Shown piece by piece: positions 53,816-55,435 of a stretch of DNA of 55,435 nt. Numbering within the stretch: the stretch's first letter is position 1; each line of letters starts with the position of its first letter. A program made the translations under genes and the position numbers. The notes under the pieces are model-generated. The model made no database searches, was not told the DNA's origin, and saw nothing but the letters and a program-made list of their open reading frames with translations. The stretch spans positions 1-55,435 of the forward strand of contig JANYLH010000062.1 in the NCBI GenBank assembly GCA_025357915.1, written 5' to 3'. This stretch comes from Gammaproteobacteria bacterium (GTDB lineage Bacteria > Pseudomonadota > Gammaproteobacteria > Steroidobacterales > Steroidobacteraceae).

Positions 53816-55270
53816 ATGAGTGCCGAACAGACGCAATTTGACGTGGTGATCGTCGGTACCGGGTTTGCCGGCTCGTTCTTCCTGATGCGCTACCTCGAAC
53901 ACGCGGATCCCACGGCCCGCGTGCTGGTGCTGGAGCGCGGCGGCGCGGATCCCAAGCCCTGGCAGCTCGAGCAGCGCCGCACTTCGAGCCTCGCGCCCGA
54001 AGACGTGTTCGTGAACCTGACACCCGAGAAGGAATGGCTCACCAGCCCCGGCTTCGGCGGCAACTCCAAGTGCTGGTGGGGCGGTGCAACGCGGATGATG
54101 CCCGGAGATTTCGAGCTGCACTCTCGCTATGGCGTTGGCAGCGACTGGCCATTGCGCTATGACGATCTCGAGCAGCACTACGGCGTGGTCGAGACCGTGA
54201 TGGCAGTGTCCGGGCCGCCCGACAGCCCGATGCCGCGCTCGCGCCCGTTTCCCCTCCCGCCGCACCGAATGTCCGACCCGGACGCGCTGCTGAAGAAGCA
54301 TTTCCCTGACGGCTGGTTCCACCCGGCGACCGCCCGCGCCAGCGTGCCGACGCCGACGCGCGCCGCCTGCTGCGCCAGCGGCATCTGCGAGCTGTGCCCG
54401 GTCGATGCGAAGTTCACCATCCAGAATGGCCTGAGCGCGCCCTACCAGGATCCCCGCGTCACACTGCGCCTGCATGCCGAGGTCGAGGCCCTCGAGACCG
54501 CGGGCGGCGCGGTCAGCGCGCTGCGCTACACGAGTGGCGGGCGCAACGAACGTGTCCAGGCACCGCTGTTCGTGCTCGGCGCCAGCGCACTATTTAATCC
54601 GCACATCCTGCTGCGCTCCGGCATTGCGCATCCGCTGCTCGGCAAGCGCCTGCACGAGCAGATGTCAATTGATGTATGCCTGGATCTCGGCGGGGTCAAA
54701 TCCTACAACGGCAGCTCCATGATCTCCGGCAACGGCTACCTGTTCTACGAGGGCGAGCATCGCCGCGAGCATGCCGCCTGCTTGATCGAAACCTGGAACT
54801 CGCCCTTCGCCTACCAGAGCGCCTCACTCCGCATGGAGCGTGGCCGCTGGAACGAGCGCACCTGCATGCGCTTCATGTTCGACGAGCTGCCACGCGAAGA
54901 CAATACCGTCGGCATTTACGGCCCGAATCCGCGCTTGGCGGTCACGCAGTTCCGCGGCTATTCCGATTACGCGCAACGCGGCGTGGACCTGGTCCCGCAG
55001 ATGGTCGGCAAGCTGTCGGCCGCGCTGCCAATCGAGCGCATCGTCAGTACCAGCCTTGGCGACACCACCGCGCATATCCAGGGCACGGTGGTCATGGGCG
55101 AAGATCCGGCGACCAGCATCGTCGATCGCCACCTGGTGCATCACCAGTACCGCAACCTTCTGGTACTGGGCGCCAGCGCGTTCCCCACGGCGACGCCCGC
55201 CTATCCCACCGTGACCGTCAGCGCGCTATCGCTGTGGGCCGCGGACCACCTGTTTGCGAGCGCGGCCTGA
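53816..55270 (+). CDS. GMC-family FAD oxidoreductase with a four-cysteine motif
   Basis: A flavoprotein of 484 residues, no signal peptide of its own. The FAD loop is VVIVGTGFAGSFF (Gly14, 16, 19), followed by GGNSKCWWGGATRM. CCASGICELCPVDAKF holds Cys185, 186, 191 and 194; a similar CC-x4-C-x3-C set binds an Fe-S cluster in the catalytic subunit of bacterial FAD glucose dehydrogenase. The C-terminal part has TTAHIQGTVVMG, but the usual His/Asn-Pro at the active site reads AYPTVTV, so Tyr replaces Asn. Substrate unknown; a sugar or glycan alcohol is plausible from context. The next gene may be its small Tat-exported partner. Confidence 0.88.
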   Translation: MSAEQTQFDVVIVGTGFAGSFFLMRYLEHADPTARVLVLERGGADPKPWQLEQRRTSSLAPEDVFVNLTPEKEWLTSPGFGGNSKCWWGGATRMMPGDFELHSRYGVGSDWPLRYDDLEQHYGVVETVMAVSGPPDSPMPRSRPFPLPPHRMSDPDALLKKHFPDGWFHPATARASVPTPTRAACCASGICELCPVDAKFTIQNGLSAPYQDPRVTLRLHAEVEALETAGGAVSALRYTSGGRNERVQAPLFVLGASALFNPHILLRSGIAHPLLGKRLHEQMSIDVCLDLGGVKSYNGSSMISGNGYLFYEGEHRREHAACLIETWNSPFAYQSASLRMERGRWNERTCMRFMFDELPREDNTVGIYGPNPRLAVTQFRGYSDYAQRGVDLVPQMVGKLSAALPIERIVSTSLGDTTAHIQGTVVMGEDPATSIVDRHLVHHQYRNLLVLGASAFPTATPAYPTVTVSALSLWAADHLFASAA

Positions 55271-55271
55271 C

Positions 55272-55435
55272 ATGGCCTCGCGCCGCCAGGTGATCGCGGG
55301 AGTTCTCGGGGGACTGGCCGCCGTCGGCGGCTGGCGTTACTGGCGCAGCAACGAACAGGATGCAATCCTGCTCGTGCTGCGCAAGCGCCTCGACTACCTG
55401 CAGCTCGATCCGCAGGGCGCGCGCGCCTTCGCCGC
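55272..55435 (+). CDS. small Tat-signal protein, possible dehydrogenase gamma-like subunit (cut by the window edge)
   Basis: ATG 55272 lies one base after the oxidoreductase stop, and the frame stays open to the window end (54 residues). The N-terminus ASRRQVIAGVLGGLAAVGG has a twin-arginine and a hydrophobic stretch, so it looks like a Tat signal or anchor. Helical LLVLRKRLDYLQLDPQGARA follows. In FAD glucose/gluconate dehydrogenases a small Tat-signal subunit carries the signal-less flavoprotein across the membrane; the pairing here is inferred. Confidence 0.6.
   Translation, partial: MASRRQVIAGVLGGLAAVGGWRYWRSNEQDAILLVLRKRLDYLQLDPQGARAFA

Overview
The window is a high-GC, densely packed chromosomal segment of a gammaproteobacterium. 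The strongest evidence is gene order. On the minus strand, read right to left, it carries rpsB-tsf-pyrH-frr-uppS-cdsA-dxr-rseP-bamA-skp-lpxD-fabZ-lpxA-lpxB-rnhB-dnaE. Divergent from it on the plus strand is map-glnD, with dapD further on. This is the classic E. coli-type arrangement. The base composition, the GTP-type PEP carboxykinase and the EpsE/F/G-like export genes suggest a Xanthomonadales/Nevskiales/Steroidobacterales-type lineage; that placement is inference.

1-18.2 kb: the translation, UMP kinase, isoprenoid, phospholipid, outer-membrane and lipid A superoperon. Many genes overlap by 1-4 nt, and several start with GTG. A terminator separates tsf from pyrH. S2 carries an unusual tail of about 100 residues. 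18.2-25.7 kb: overlapping divergent rpsB/map promoters, map-glnD, a two-domain OlsF-like acyltransferase, an exported unknown protein, dapD, and a long stem-loop. 25.7-37.9 kb: the phosphate region. One unit is porin-phoU-pstS-pstC-pstA-pstB and the other is phoB-phoR-phoU-dsbB. Each is preceded by a Pho box with the same 7-4-7 layout and a 10-nt gap to a -10 hexamer. dapE is divergent between them. The two units carry separate phoU paralogues.

37.9-46.3 kb: tsaB and yoaA with an ornithine cyclodeaminase-family gene, then pckG, a class III cyclase-FHA protein, dusA, a small uracil-DNA-glycosylase-family gene and a CaiB/BaiF CoA-transferase.

46.6-55.4 kb: an envelope polysaccharide locus on the plus strand that runs off the window. 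It holds a Wza/EpsE-like exporter, a Wzz/EpsF-like chain-length protein, an EpsG-like ATPase with Arg in place of the Walker A Lys, a HAD phosphatase fused to a membrane domain, a membrane GT2 glycosyltransferase, a Wzx-like flippase, a GMC flavoprotein with a four-Cys motif, and the start of a small protein with a Tat-like signal. The first six genes are linked by stop/start overlaps. This locus is the best candidate here for a little-described system: export of a glycan coupled to a periplasmic or membrane oxidation step. I saw no tRNA, rRNA, CRISPR array or insertion sequence.
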